Positions 9,632 through 17,905 of a DNA stretch of 64,000 nt are shown here, piece after piece. The notes below the pieces were generated by a model. It saw only the letters and a program-made list of their open reading frames with translations. It was not told the DNA's origin and made no database searches. A program made the translations under genes and the position numbers. Source of the stretch: CAVPWP01 sp963709395 (lineage in GTDB: Bacteria > Pseudomonadota > Alphaproteobacteria > Rhodobacterales > Rhodobacteraceae). The stretch spans positions 62,001-126,000 of the forward strand of contig CAVPWP010000020.1 of assembly GCA_963709395.1 (NCBI GenBank), written 5' to 3'. Numbering within the stretch: the stretch's first letter is position 1; every line of letters starts with the position of its first letter.

Positions 9632-10320
9632 CGGAGCCGTGCGCGAAGTCGCGTCCAGCCCCCGGGGCTGACAAGGAAAGACAGAAGAAAACCGGCTCCG
9701 AACCCCGCCAGATCGGCGATCCAGTCTGGACCCGTGCCGAAGAACAGACCGAACGCAAGCTGCACGAAGAGCAGAAACGCGATCAGCGTGAAGGCCCTGT
9801 GCTGGGGCGCGCCGACCTGCCCCAGACGCACCCAGAGGATGAATGTGTAGGCCCCGATCAGGCCGTAGACTGCCGGGTATCCCCCCAGAAGCGGCGTGTT
9901 CACGTCGGTCAGCACCGTGAAGACCAACGCCCCGACGATGGCCGATCCGAAGAAGACCGCGAGGAACGCGGCGGTGCCGAAGATCTCGCCCACCATCTTT
10001 CCCAGTGCCAGCAGGAACACCAGGACAAGAAGCATGTGGGTGAAGCCGAAGTGAATGAAGGGGTAGGTGACGAACCGCGCCATTTCCGCCGGCGGGAATT
10101 CGCGCCGTTCGACCATCAGTTCGAAGAGCGGGCCGAAAAAGGCGTAATCGCGGATCGCGTTCAGCCGCCAGCCGACCGCCTCGGGTCCGCCGATGAAGCC
10201 TCGCGCGCCGGCGACGAACAGAAGTTCGACCCCGAACATGACAAGCGCCAGGGCCACCACGACAGGCGGCAAGGCGTTGAAGGGCGAGGCGTTGTGATCG
10301 CTACCGTTGTCGCTGCTCAT
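9622..10320 (-). CDS. rhomboid-fold membrane protein lacking the catalytic dyad
   Basis: A 232-residue polytopic membrane protein with six or seven hydrophobic segments and the rhomboid family layout. The FIHFGFTHMLL segment (residues 88-98) matches the rhomboid H-x4-H loop, but the usual following Asn is Val. The active-site motif GxSG is GGYPAVYG (146-153), so the catalytic Ser is Tyr148. The His of the last helix is replaced by Asp203 in IADLAGFGAGF. By sequence it cannot be a rhomboid serine protease and is better called a pseudoprotease. Databases usually name relatives 'rhomboid family intramembrane serine protease'. The start at 10320 is chosen because translation further upstream is not family-like. 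Confidence 0.85.
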   Translation of the reverse strand: MSSDNGSDHNASPFNALPPVVVALALVMFGVELLFVAGARGFIGGPEAVGWRLNAIRDYAFFGPLFELMVERREFPPAEMARFVTYPFIHFGFTHMLLVLVFLLALGKMVGEIFGTAAFLAVFFGSAIVGALVFTVLTDVNTPLLGGYPAVYGLIGAYTFILWVRLGQVGAPQHRAFTLIAFLLFVQLAFGLFFGTGPDWIADLAGFGAGFLLSFLVSPGGWTRLRARLRHR

Positions 10321-10396
10321 CCTAGGGCCTTTCTTGACGGGCTTTCGCCCCACGGTTAAGCGACCGGAACGCAGAAATCCACCACGGGAGACGGCT

Positions 10397-11416
10397 ATGA
10401 CGGATGCGGCGTTCACACCGCGCGTCTTTTCGGGCATCCAGCCTTCGGGCGGACTGACCCTTGGCAACTATCTCGGGGCGCTGAAACGCTTCGTCGAGAT
10501 GCAGGATGCCGGCACGCACGAATGCGTCTACTGCCTTGTGGATCTGCACGCGATCACGGTCTGGCAGGACCCCGCGAAGCTGGCCCATAACACGCGCGAG
10601 CTTGCAGCCGCCTTCATCGCCTGCGGCATCGACCCCGAACGCTCGATCCTGTTCAACCAGAGCCAGGTGGCCGAGCACGCCCAGCTTGCCTGGATCTTCA
10701 ACTGCGTGGCCCGCATGGGCTGGATGAAGCGGATGACCCAGTTCAAGGACAAGGCCGGCAAGAACGCCGAGAATGCGTCGCTTGGCCTCTTCGGCTATCC
10801 GGCGCTCATGGCGGCGGACATCCTGGTCTACCACGCGACCCACGTGCCGGTTGGCGAGGACCAGAAACAGCACCTCGAGCTGACCCGCGACATCGCGGCG
10901 AAGTTCAACCACGACTATGGCGTGGACTTCTTCCCGCTGACCGAACCGGTGATCGAAGGCGTCGCTACCCGGGTGATGAGCCTGCGCGACGGATCGAAGA
11001 AGATGTCGAAGTCCGACCCCTCGGACATGAGCCGGATCAACCTGACCGACGATGCCGACACGATCGCCCAGAAGATCCGCAAGGCGCGCACCGATCCCGA
11101 GCCGTTGCCCGACAACGAAGCGGCGCTGGAAGACCGGCCCGAGGCCCGCAATCTCGTCAACATCTATGCCGCGCTGACCGAAGAGGCCGTGCCCACCGTG
11201 CTGGCCGAGGTGGGCGGCAAGCCGTTTTCCGAGTTCAAGCCGATGCTGGCCGACCTCGCTGTCGAGAAGCTGTCGCCGATCTCGACCGAGATGGCGCGGC
11301 TGATGCGGGACCAGGCCGAGATCGACCGCATCCTTGCCCGCGGCGCCGAGCGCGCGCGCGAGATCGCGACACCTATCCTGCGCCGGACCTACGAGATCGT
11401 CGGGCTGGTGCGCTGA
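10397..11416 (+). CDS. trpS: tryptophan--tRNA ligase
   Basis: Class I aminoacyl-tRNA synthetase, 339 residues, which charges tRNA-Trp in the cytosol. The HIGH-like motif appears as SGGLTLGNYLGA near residue 16, and KMSKSDPSD (near 200) is the KMSKS loop. VYHATHVPVGEDQKQHLEL matches the tryptophan pocket of bacterial TrpS. The ATG at 10397 has GGGAG about 7 bp upstream. It is divergent from the rhomboid-fold gene across 76 bp. Confidence 0.97.
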   Translation: MTDAAFTPRVFSGIQPSGGLTLGNYLGALKRFVEMQDAGTHECVYCLVDLHAITVWQDPAKLAHNTRELAAAFIACGIDPERSILFNQSQVAEHAQLAWIFNCVARMGWMKRMTQFKDKAGKNAENASLGLFGYPALMAADILVYHATHVPVGEDQKQHLELTRDIAAKFNHDYGVDFFPLTEPVIEGVATRVMSLRDGSKKMSKSDPSDMSRINLTDDADTIAQKIRKARTDPEPLPDNEAALEDRPEARNLVNIYAALTEEAVPTVLAEVGGKPFSEFKPMLADLAVEKLSPISTEMARLMRDQAEIDRILARGAERAREIATPILRRTYEIVGLVR

Positions 11417-11485
11417 CACTTCGGGCTGCTCCATGAAGGAAACGGGTTTTGCCCGCACCGCCCCCAACCCCACGGAGACCGCTTG

Positions 11486-11992
11486 ATGCCCGATGATTTC
11501 GAAGCCCCTGCCGGCACGCGCGTCGGACATGTCCATCTCAAGGTGGCCGACCTCGAACGGGCGATCGGCTTTTACCGTGACGTACTGGGATTTCCCCTCA
11601 ACCTGAGATATGGCGACAAGGCGGCGTTCCTGGGGGCCGGTGGGTATCACCACCATATCGGCCTCAACACCTGGGACAGCGAAGGCGCATCTCCACCGCC
11701 GCATGGCCACACGGGCCTCTACCACGCCGCGTTCCTCTATCCCGACCGGGCCGCGCTGGTCGACGTCCTCAAGCGCGTGAAAGCCGCCGGAATCCCATTC
11801 GACGGGGCGGCGCATCACGGTGTGAGCACGGCGGTTTACCTGCGCGATCCGGACGGCAACGGGGTCGAACTCTACTTCGATCTTCCCGATGCCGACTGGC
11901 CCCGCGACGCGCAGGGAAACATCACGATGATCAACGACCGGTTCTCGGTCGACGACTACATCGCCGAGACCGAGGCAGGTCTGGACACCTGA
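11486..11992 (+). CDS. VOC family protein (catechol 2,3-dioxygenase/CatE-like)
   Basis: A 168-residue vicinal-oxygen-chelate protein with two beta-alpha-beta-beta-beta modules: VGHVHLKVADLERAIGFYRD from about residue 13 and GLYHAAFLYPDR near 75. Probable metal ligands are His in VGHVHL, His in GLYHAAF and Glu in GVELYFDLP. The first half resembles the CatE-like group of extradiol dioxygenases. The substrate cannot be told from sequence. The ATG at 11486 is preferred over the adjacent TTG at 11483, and CGGAGA lies about 9 bp upstream of it. Confidence 0.85.
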   Translation: MPDDFEAPAGTRVGHVHLKVADLERAIGFYRDVLGFPLNLRYGDKAAFLGAGGYHHHIGLNTWDSEGASPPPHGHTGLYHAAFLYPDRAALVDVLKRVKAAGIPFDGAAHHGVSTAVYLRDPDGNGVELYFDLPDADWPRDAQGNITMINDRFSVDDYIAETEAGLDT

Positions 11993-12030
11993 CCTATCCG
12001 GTCCTACCGTCCGCGCCGGGAGGACCCGAC

Positions 12031-12894
12031 ATGGCGACCGGCAAGAACATCCGCACCTATTTCGAAGGCCGCTGGCACGACGGCGACGCGATGATCATGC
12101 GCGCCGCCGACCACGGGTCCTGGCTGGGCAGCACGGTGTTCGACGGCGCACGCTATTTCGAAGGTGTGGCCCCCGATCTCGAACCCCATTGCGCGCGGGT
12201 CAATCGCTCGGCCGAGGCGCTGATGATCACGCCCACGGTCACGACCCATGACATGATCGAGATCGTCCGCGAGGGCCTGAAGGCCTATTCGAAGACCGCC
12301 GCCGTCTACATCCGGCCGATGTACTGGGCGATCGAGGGCGGCGATATGGCGGTCGATCCCCGGCCAGGCTCGACAGGCTTTGCGATCTGCCTGGAAGAGA
12401 TCCCCATGCCGGACCCGGAGGGGGCGACAACCTTGACGACCACGCGCTTTCGCCGCCCAGTGCTCGAGGACGCCGTCGTCAATGCCAAGGCGGGCTGCCT
12501 TTATCCCAACAATGCCCGCATGCTGATCGAGGCGCGGTCCAAGGGCTATGGCAATGCGCTGGTGGCCGACGCGCTTGGCAACGTCGCCGAGACCGCCACC
12601 GCCAACATCTTCATGGTGCGCGACGGCGAGGTCTTCACCCCCGTGGCCAACGGCACGTTCCTGGCCGGGATCACCCGGTCGCGCCACATCGCCAATCTGC
12701 GCGCGGACGGCGTCGCGGTGCATGAAACGGTCCTGACCTTCGACGATTTCCGCGAAGCCGACGAGGTCTTCGCCTCGGGCAACTTCAGCAAGGTCACGGC
12801 GGTCAAGGAATTCGACGGCACGCACTATCAGCCCGGCCCAATGACCAAGCGCGTCCGCGAGCTTTACTGGGACTGGGCGCTGTCGGGGGCGTGA
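12031..12894 (+). CDS. ilvE: branched-chain amino acid aminotransferase (class IV)
   Basis: A 287-residue fold-type IV PLP enzyme that transfers the amino group between glutamate and branched-chain 2-oxoacids. The PLP lysine is expected in the NAKAGCLYPNN segment (about 151-161). The phosphate-binding tail GTFLAGITRSRHI is near 209. FDGARYFEGVAPDLEPHCARV is the typical N-terminal region. The length suits the short alphaproteobacterial form. RBS GGGAGG lies about 9 bp before the ATG. A D-amino-acid or 4-amino-4-deoxychorismate specificity within class IV is less likely but not excluded. Confidence 0.88.
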   Translation: MATGKNIRTYFEGRWHDGDAMIMRAADHGSWLGSTVFDGARYFEGVAPDLEPHCARVNRSAEALMITPTVTTHDMIEIVREGLKAYSKTAAVYIRPMYWAIEGGDMAVDPRPGSTGFAICLEEIPMPDPEGATTLTTTRFRRPVLEDAVVNAKAGCLYPNNARMLIEARSKGYGNALVADALGNVAETATANIFMVRDGEVFTPVANGTFLAGITRSRHIANLRADGVAVHETVLTFDDFREADEVFASGNFSKVTAVKEFDGTHYQPGPMTKRVRELYWDWALSGA

Positions 12895-12948
12895 AGGCAG
12901 ATTGCCAGTACGCATTCCTTGCTCCATCATCAACTCCGGGAGGCCGCC

Positions 12949-13404
12949 ATGCGCAAGTTCCTTGTCGTGCTCGACGACAGCCGCGAATGCCTGAATGCCA
13001 TGCGTTTCGCCGCCATGCGCGCGGCGCGAACGGGCGGCGGCGTCCAGATCCTGTCGGTGATTCCGCCGGAAGAGTTCAACCACTGGATCGGTGTCGGCGA
13101 CATCATGCGCGAAGAGGCGCGCGAGCGGATCGTCGCGCATTTCGAAGTGTTCGCGAAATGGATGCGCGACCGTCAGAACGTGGACCCCGAACTGGTGATC
13201 CGAGAAGGCGAGCCGGTACCCGAGATTCTGGCGCAGATCCGGGAAGACCCCGAAGTCGGCGTGCTTGTCCTTGGCGCGGGCAGCGACAAGAACGGGCCCG
13301 GTCCACTGGTGTCTCAACTGACGCGCAGCGCGGGCGCGCTGCCGGTGCCGATCACCATCGTGCCCGGCGAGCTGTCAAAGGAACGGCTCGACGCGGTAAC
13401 CTGA
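12949..13404 (+). CDS. universal stress protein (UspA family)
   Basis: A 151-residue UspA-fold protein. The strand-1 motif KFLVVLDDSRECLNAMRFA and the nucleotide-binding type motif LVLGAGSDKNGPGPLVSQL near residue 107 (related to G-2x-G-9x-G(S/T)) suggest ATP binding. USPs of this kind are cytosolic stress-linked proteins without a defined reaction. The start follows CGGGAGG at 7 bp. It is a single gene, 54 bp after the aminotransferase. Confidence 0.9.
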   Translation: MRKFLVVLDDSRECLNAMRFAAMRAARTGGGVQILSVIPPEEFNHWIGVGDIMREEARERIVAHFEVFAKWMRDRQNVDPELVIREGEPVPEILAQIREDPEVGVLVLGAGSDKNGPGPLVSQLTRSAGALPVPITIVPGELSKERLDAVT

Positions 13405-13481
13405 GGCAGTTTAGAACGGTTCCAATCTCTTGACTTGGGGCGGCGCCGCGCGCATATCCGAAGTCGAAACGGGAGCGCGCC

Positions 13482-14045
13482 ATGTTCATCCAGACCGAAT
13501 CCACGCCGAATCCGGCAACCCTGAAATTCCTGCCCGGGCAGACAGTGCTGGGGGCGGGAACCGCCGATTTTCCGTCACCCGAAGCGGCGGGCACATCGCC
13601 GCTCGCCCAGCGCCTTTTCGCGGTGAACGGCGTGACCGGCGTCTTCTTCGGGAGCGATTTCGTCACCGTCACCAAGGGCGACGGCGTCGAGTGGGACCAC
13701 ATCAAGCCCGCCCTTTTGGGCGCGATCATGGAGCACTTCCAGTCCGGCGCGCCGGTGATCGAGGGCGAGACCGACGGATCGGACGGCCATGCTGCCCATG
13801 ACGGTCCGGACTCCGACATCGTCAATCAGATCAAGGAATTGCTCGACACCCGGGTGCGCCCGGCCGTGGCGCAGGACGGGGGCGACATCACCTTCCACGG
13901 CTTCGACCGCGGCATTGTCTACCTGCACATGCAGGGCGCCTGCGCGGGCTGCCCATCGTCGACCCTCACGCTGAAGATGGGGATCGAAAACCTGCTGCGG
14001 CATTACATTCCTGAAGTGCTTGAGGTGCGGCCGGTTGCGGCCTGA
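13482..14045 (+). CDS. nfuA: NifU family Fe-S carrier protein
   Basis: A 187-residue Fe-S cluster scaffold or carrier. The N-terminal Nfu_N domain starts FIQTESTPNPATLKFLPG. The C-terminal NifU-like domain has the cluster ligands in CAGCPSSTLTLK (Cys-x-x-Cys near residues 152-155). It hands clusters to apoproteins in the cytosol. Its 3' end overlaps the start of tsaB, and the nfuA-tsaB-rimI order is common in Rhodobacterales. Confidence 0.95.
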   Translation: MFIQTESTPNPATLKFLPGQTVLGAGTADFPSPEAAGTSPLAQRLFAVNGVTGVFFGSDFVTVTKGDGVEWDHIKPALLGAIMEHFQSGAPVIEGETDGSDGHAAHDGPDSDIVNQIKELLDTRVRPAVAQDGGDITFHGFDRGIVYLHMQGACAGCPSSTLTLKMGIENLLRHYIPEVLEVRPVAA

Positions 14046-14715
14046 CGCCCCACTCCTTGCCTTCGACACATCGGCCGCGCATTGCGCGGCCGCTTTGCTG
14101 TCGGGGCAGTCGCTTCTGGCTGAACGGTCCGAAGACATGGGGCGTGGACAAGCCGAACGCCTGATGCCGCTGCTTGAAGAGATGCTGGCCGCCGCCGGCC
14201 TGACCTGGCGTGACCTGAGTGCCGTGGCCGTGGGGACCGGACCCGGCAATTTCACCGGGATCCGCATCTCTGTCGCCACGGCCCGGGGCCTTGCGATGTC
14301 GCTGGGCATCCCGGCGGTCGGGGTCACCGGCTTCGCGGCACAAGCCGAGGGGAATGGCACGGCCGGCCCCCTGCTCGTCACCCTGCCCGCGCCGCGCGAC
14401 CAGGCCTATGCCGAGCTTTGGCGCGACGGGGCGCCGTCCGGCCCGGCCATGCTGATCGACCCCGCGTCGCCCCCCGACGGGCTGCGCACGACCGATACGT
14501 TGAAGGTTCTGGGCCATCGCGCGGACGAGGTTGCCCGGCACCTCGGCGGCACCGCCCTGCCCCCCGCATCCGGCAATCCCGCGGGGCGGATCGGACGGGT
14601 CGCTGCGATGCGGCTTGCCTTGGGCAGTCCGTCCGACGGCCTGCCAGCGCCCGTCTACGTCCGCCCAGCCGATGCCGCGCCGGCGCGCGAGGCGCCACCG
14701 GTGATCCTGCCGTGA
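14035..14715 (+). CDS. tsaB: tRNA threonylcarbamoyladenosine biosynthesis protein TsaB
   Basis: ASKHA-fold partner of TsaD needed for t6A37 modification of tRNAs reading ANN codons. LLAFDTSAAHCAAALL near the start and the GTGPGNFTGIRISVATARGLA block near residue 70 are family signatures. The start is unclear because no ATG is near. TTG at 14035 or TTG at 14020 both lie within the 3' end of nfuA. About 226 residues from the former. The stop overlaps the rimI GTG by 4 bp. Confidence 0.92.
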   Translation: MRPDAPLLAFDTSAAHCAAALLSGQSLLAERSEDMGRGQAERLMPLLEEMLAAAGLTWRDLSAVAVGTGPGNFTGIRISVATARGLAMSLGIPAVGVTGFAAQAEGNGTAGPLLVTLPAPRDQAYAELWRDGAPSGPAMLIDPASPPDGLRTTDTLKVLGHRADEVARHLGGTALPPASGNPAGRIGRVAAMRLALGSPSDGLPAPVYVRPADAAPAREAPPVILP

Positions 14716-15179
14716 CGCCCGAGGCATTGGCCGCCACCCACGCCGCCGCCATGGACACAGGCCGGGCATGGAGCGCCGCGGAATTCGCGGACCTTCTTCG
14801 GTCACCCGGCTGCTTTGCCGTAGGGGACACACGCGGGATCGCCCTGGGGCGCGCGGTGACCGAAGAGGCGGAACTCCTGACGATCGCGGTCCTGCCCGAA
14901 GACCGCCGTGCCGGTCTGGGCGGCGCACTTCTGGCCGCGTTCGAATCCGCAGCGGCCATGCGGGGGGCATCGACGGCCTTCCTCGAGGTCGCCGAGGACA
15001 ATGCACCCGCCATCGCCCTCTATCGCCGCCGCGGCTATGCCGAGGTGGGCCGGCGGAAAGGCTACTACGCGGCGCCGGACGGGTCGCGCAGGGACGCGCT
15101 GCTCATGTCCCGGACGCTGGCCCAGACAGCTGCCCAAAGCGTAGTCAATCGCCCCGAAAGCGGCCAAAAAGTCTATTGA
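14712..15179 (+). CDS. rimI: GNAT N-acetyltransferase RimI-like
   Basis: A 155-residue GCN5-fold acetyltransferase. The acetyl-CoA pocket motif is LPEDRRAGLGGALLAAF (about 58-74, the R-x-x-G-x-G/A pattern). The C-terminal LYRRRGYAEVGRRKGYY (about 105-121) is the RimI-type substrate-side motif. In model bacteria RimI acetylates the N-terminus of ribosomal protein S18. GTG start, 4-bp overlap with tsaB, so the pair is coupled. The predicted promoter of the next operon (TTGACC at 15176) overlaps its stop codon. Confidence 0.88.
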   Translation: MTPEALAATHAAAMDTGRAWSAAEFADLLRSPGCFAVGDTRGIALGRAVTEEAELLTIAVLPEDRRAGLGGALLAAFESAAAMRGASTAFLEVAEDNAPAIALYRRRGYAEVGRRKGYYAAPDGSRRDALLMSRTLAQTAAQSVVNRPESGQKVY

Positions 15180-15206
15180 CCCTCCCCGGACCGTGCTGCC
15201 TTATCT
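15176..15206 (+). promoter_or_regulatory. predicted sigma70-type promoter of the nucleoside importer operon
   Basis: TTGACC (15176-15181) and TTATCT (15201-15206) are separated by 19 bp just before the inverted repeat at 15215. The -35 is good. The -10 and the long spacer are weak. It is the only promoter-like pair seen between rimI and the BMP gene. Confidence 0.35.
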
Positions 15207-15214
15207 GAAGATGA

Positions 15215-15242
15215 TCTGGCATGGAGCAAGACTCATGCCGGA
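15215..15242. promoter_or_regulatory. inverted repeat in the leader of the nucleoside importer operon
   Basis: Arms TCTGGCATG and CATGCCGGA, separated by 10 nt, pair along 9 positions with one G-T pair. The repeat sits right after the predicted promoter and 53 bp before the BMP start codon. It could be a repressor operator or an mRNA hairpin. The sequence alone does not decide. Confidence 0.4.
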
Positions 15243-15294
15243 CGCGGTCGCTGCGACGCCGCGCCCGATAAACAGACGCAACCGGGAGACAAAA

Positions 15295-16300
15295 ATGACG
15301 TTCATGAAAACCCTGCTGGGCTCGGCAGCCGCGCTTGCCATCACGGCGACAGCGGCAGTGGCCGAACCGGCGCTGATCTACGACCTTGGCGGCAAGTTCG
15401 ACAAGTCGTTCAACGAGGCCGCGTTCAACGGCGCGACCCGCTGGGCCGAGGAAACCGGCGGCTCGTTCCGCGATATCGAGCTGAGCTCGGAGGCCCAGCG
15501 CGAACAGGCGCTGCGCCGCTTTGCCGAGGCCGGGATGAACCCGATCGTGACGACCGGCTTCGCGCAAGCCGGCCCGATCGCATCGGTCGCGCCCGACTAC
15601 CCCGATATCAACTTCGTGACGATCGACGGATTCGTCGATCCGGCCGAGCACCCGAACGTGCTGTCGATCCTCTTCAAGGAGCACGAAGGATCCTACCTGG
15701 TCGGCATGCTGGCCGCGATGGCGTCCGAGACGCGGAACCGTCGGCTTCGTCGGCGGCATGGACATTCCGCTGATCCGGAAGTTCGCCTGCGGCTATGCCC
15801 AGGGCGTGCTGGCGGTCAATCCGGACGCCACGATCATCGCCAACATGACGGGCACGACCCCCGCCGCCTGGAACGATCCGGTGCGCGGCGGCGAGCTGAC
15901 GAAAGCGCAGATCAGCCAGGGCGCCGATGTGGTCTATGCGGCCGCCGGCGGGACCGGGCTTGGCGTTCTTCAAGCGGCCGCCGACGAAGGCATCATGTCG
16001 ATCGGCGTGGATAGCAACCAGAACTACCTGCACCCGGGTTCGGTCCTGACCTCGATGCTCAAGCGCGTCGATGTTGCCGTCTTCGACGCGATGTCGGCCG
16101 GCGCCGACCTGGAAACGGGCGTGATGGTGCTTGGCCTTGCCGAAGAAGGCGTGGGCTGGGCGCTTGACGAAAACAATGCCGAGCTTGTCAGCGACGAGAT
16201 GCAGGCCGCCGTGGAAGCCGCGCGCGAGGAGATCATCGCGGGCGCGATTTCGGTGCACGACTATTCCAGCGACGACAGCTGCCCGGCACTGACGTTCTGA
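15295..16300 (+). CDS. BMP family ABC transporter substrate-binding protein (frameshifted)
   Basis: Periplasmic solute receptor of the BMP/PnrA (Med) family, which binds nucleosides for the ABC importer encoded downstream. The signal peptide is MKTLLGSAAALAITATAAVAEP with probable cleavage after AVA. LIYDLGGKFDKSFNEAAFNG is the family's N-terminal ligand loop. As sequenced, the reading frame breaks at about 15733: frame 1 reads MASET up to there, and frame 2 continues with GTVGFVGGMDIPLIRKF. Removing one base (an extra C near 15733) restores a normal protein of 334 residues. The start ATG has GGGAG 6 bp upstream. The ATPase gene begins directly after the stop. Confidence 0.88.
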
Positions 16301-17905
16301 ATGCCGGCGGACACGAATAAGGGGCGGGCGGACACGGCCGCCCCTGCCATCGAACTGAAGGGCATTTCCAAGTCCTTCGGTCCGGTACAGGCGAACAAGG
16401 ACATCTCGATCCGGGTGATGCCCGGCACCATCCACGGCATCATCGGCGAGAATGGCGCGGGCAAGTCCACGCTGATGTCCATCCTCTATGGTTTCTACAA
16501 GGCCGACGCCGGCGAGATCTGGATCAACGGCCAGAAGACCGAGATCCCCGACAGCCAGGCCGCGATCCGGGCGGGAATCGGGATGGTCTTCCAGCATTTC
16601 AAGCTGGTCGAGAACTTCACGGTACTGGAAAACATCATCCTGGGGGTCGAGGATGGCCCGCTTCTGCGCCCGTCCCTGTCGAAGGCGCGCGAAAGTCTGA
16701 AGCATCTCTCGGAGGAATACGAACTTTCGGTCGACCCCGACGCGGTGATCGAAGAGATCGGCGTGGGCATGCAGCAGCGCGTCGAGATCCTGAAAGCGCT
16801 CTACCGGCAGGCCGACATCCTGATCCTGGACGAGCCTACGGGCGTGCTGACGCCGGCAGAAGCAAATCACCTGTTCCGGATCCTCGAAAACCTTCGGGCC
16901 GAGGGCAAGACGATCATCATGATCACCCACAAGCTGCGCGAGATCATGGCGATCACCGACACCGTCAGCGTGATGCGGCGGGGCGAGATGACGGCGACCG
17001 TCAGGACCGCCGACACGAACCCCGAACAACTGGCCGAGCTGATGGTTGGGCGGAAGGTGCTGTTGCGGGTCGACAAGAAGCCCGCGAACCCGGGAAAGAC
17101 CGTTCTGGAGGTCGAGAACCTCAGGGTGACGGACGACATGGGGGTCGAGCGTCTCAAGGGCGTGTCGCTGAACGTGCGGGCGGGCGAGATCCTGGGCATC
17201 GCTGGGGTCGCCGGCAACGGCCAGTCCGAACTTCTGGCCGTTCTCGGGGGCATCACGGCGGGCACAGGCCACGTCTGGCTGAACGGCGACGAGATCGACC
17301 TGACGGGCAAGCATTCGGACGGCCAGTCACGCCGGCGTCGCGGGATTGCCCATGTACCAGAGGATCGCCAGCATCTGGGCCTGATCCTGGACTTCACCGC
17401 CTGGGAGAACATGGGCTTCGGCTATCACAATGACCCTGCCTACAACCGCAACCGCCTCCTGATGGACAACAGCTCCCTCAAGGCGGATGCCGAGGGCAAG
17501 ATGGAGCGGTTCGACGTGCGCCCACCGAACCCGAAACTCGAGGCGAAAAGCTTTTCCGGCGGCAATCAGCAGAAGATCGTGCTGGCGCGCGAGATCGAGC
17601 GCGACCCCGACCTGCTGCTTGTCGGCCAACCCACGCGCGGAGTCGATATCGGTGCGATCGAGTTCATTCACCAGCAGATCGTGGCGCTTCGGGACAAGGG
17701 CAAGGCGATCCTTCTGGTCAGTGTCGAACTGGATGAAATCCTGTCGCTTTCGGACCGGATCGCAGTCATGTTCGACGGCAGGATCATGGGCGAACGCCTG
17801 CCCGGCGAGACCGATCAGACAGAGCTTGGCCTTCTGATGGCCGGCATCACCGACACGGCCCGGGTCAAGGACCCGGTCGCAGCCGTATTGGCAGGGGGAG
17901 CCTGA
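16301..17905 (+). CDS. nucleoside ABC transporter, dual ATP-binding protein
   Basis: A 534-residue protein with two ABC ATPase domains in tandem, as in sugar/nucleoside importers of the CUT2/BMP type. The first domain has Walker A GENGAGKST near residue 50 and a degenerate signature (GVGMQQRVEILKAL). The second has a non-canonical Walker A GVAGNGQSE near 305 and signature FSGGNQQKIVLARE near 417. It energises the permeases encoded next. The start abuts the BMP stop, and the stop overlaps the permease start (TGATG). It resembles Bacillus NupO/YufO. The exact substrate is inferred from the PNP gene in the operon. Confidence 0.92.
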   Translation: MPADTNKGRADTAAPAIELKGISKSFGPVQANKDISIRVMPGTIHGIIGENGAGKSTLMSILYGFYKADAGEIWINGQKTEIPDSQAAIRAGIGMVFQHFKLVENFTVLENIILGVEDGPLLRPSLSKARESLKHLSEEYELSVDPDAVIEEIGVGMQQRVEILKALYRQADILILDEPTGVLTPAEANHLFRILENLRAEGKTIIMITHKLREIMAITDTVSVMRRGEMTATVRTADTNPEQLAELMVGRKVLLRVDKKPANPGKTVLEVENLRVTDDMGVERLKGVSLNVRAGEILGIAGVAGNGQSELLAVLGGITAGTGHVWLNGDEIDLTGKHSDGQSRRRRGIAHVPEDRQHLGLILDFTAWENMGFGYHNDPAYNRNRLLMDNSSLKADAEGKMERFDVRPPNPKLEAKSFSGGNQQKIVLAREIERDPDLLLVGQPTRGVDIGAIEFIHQQIVALRDKGKAILLVSVELDEILSLSDRIAVMFDGRIMGERLPGETDQTELGLLMAGITDTARVKDPVAAVLAGGA

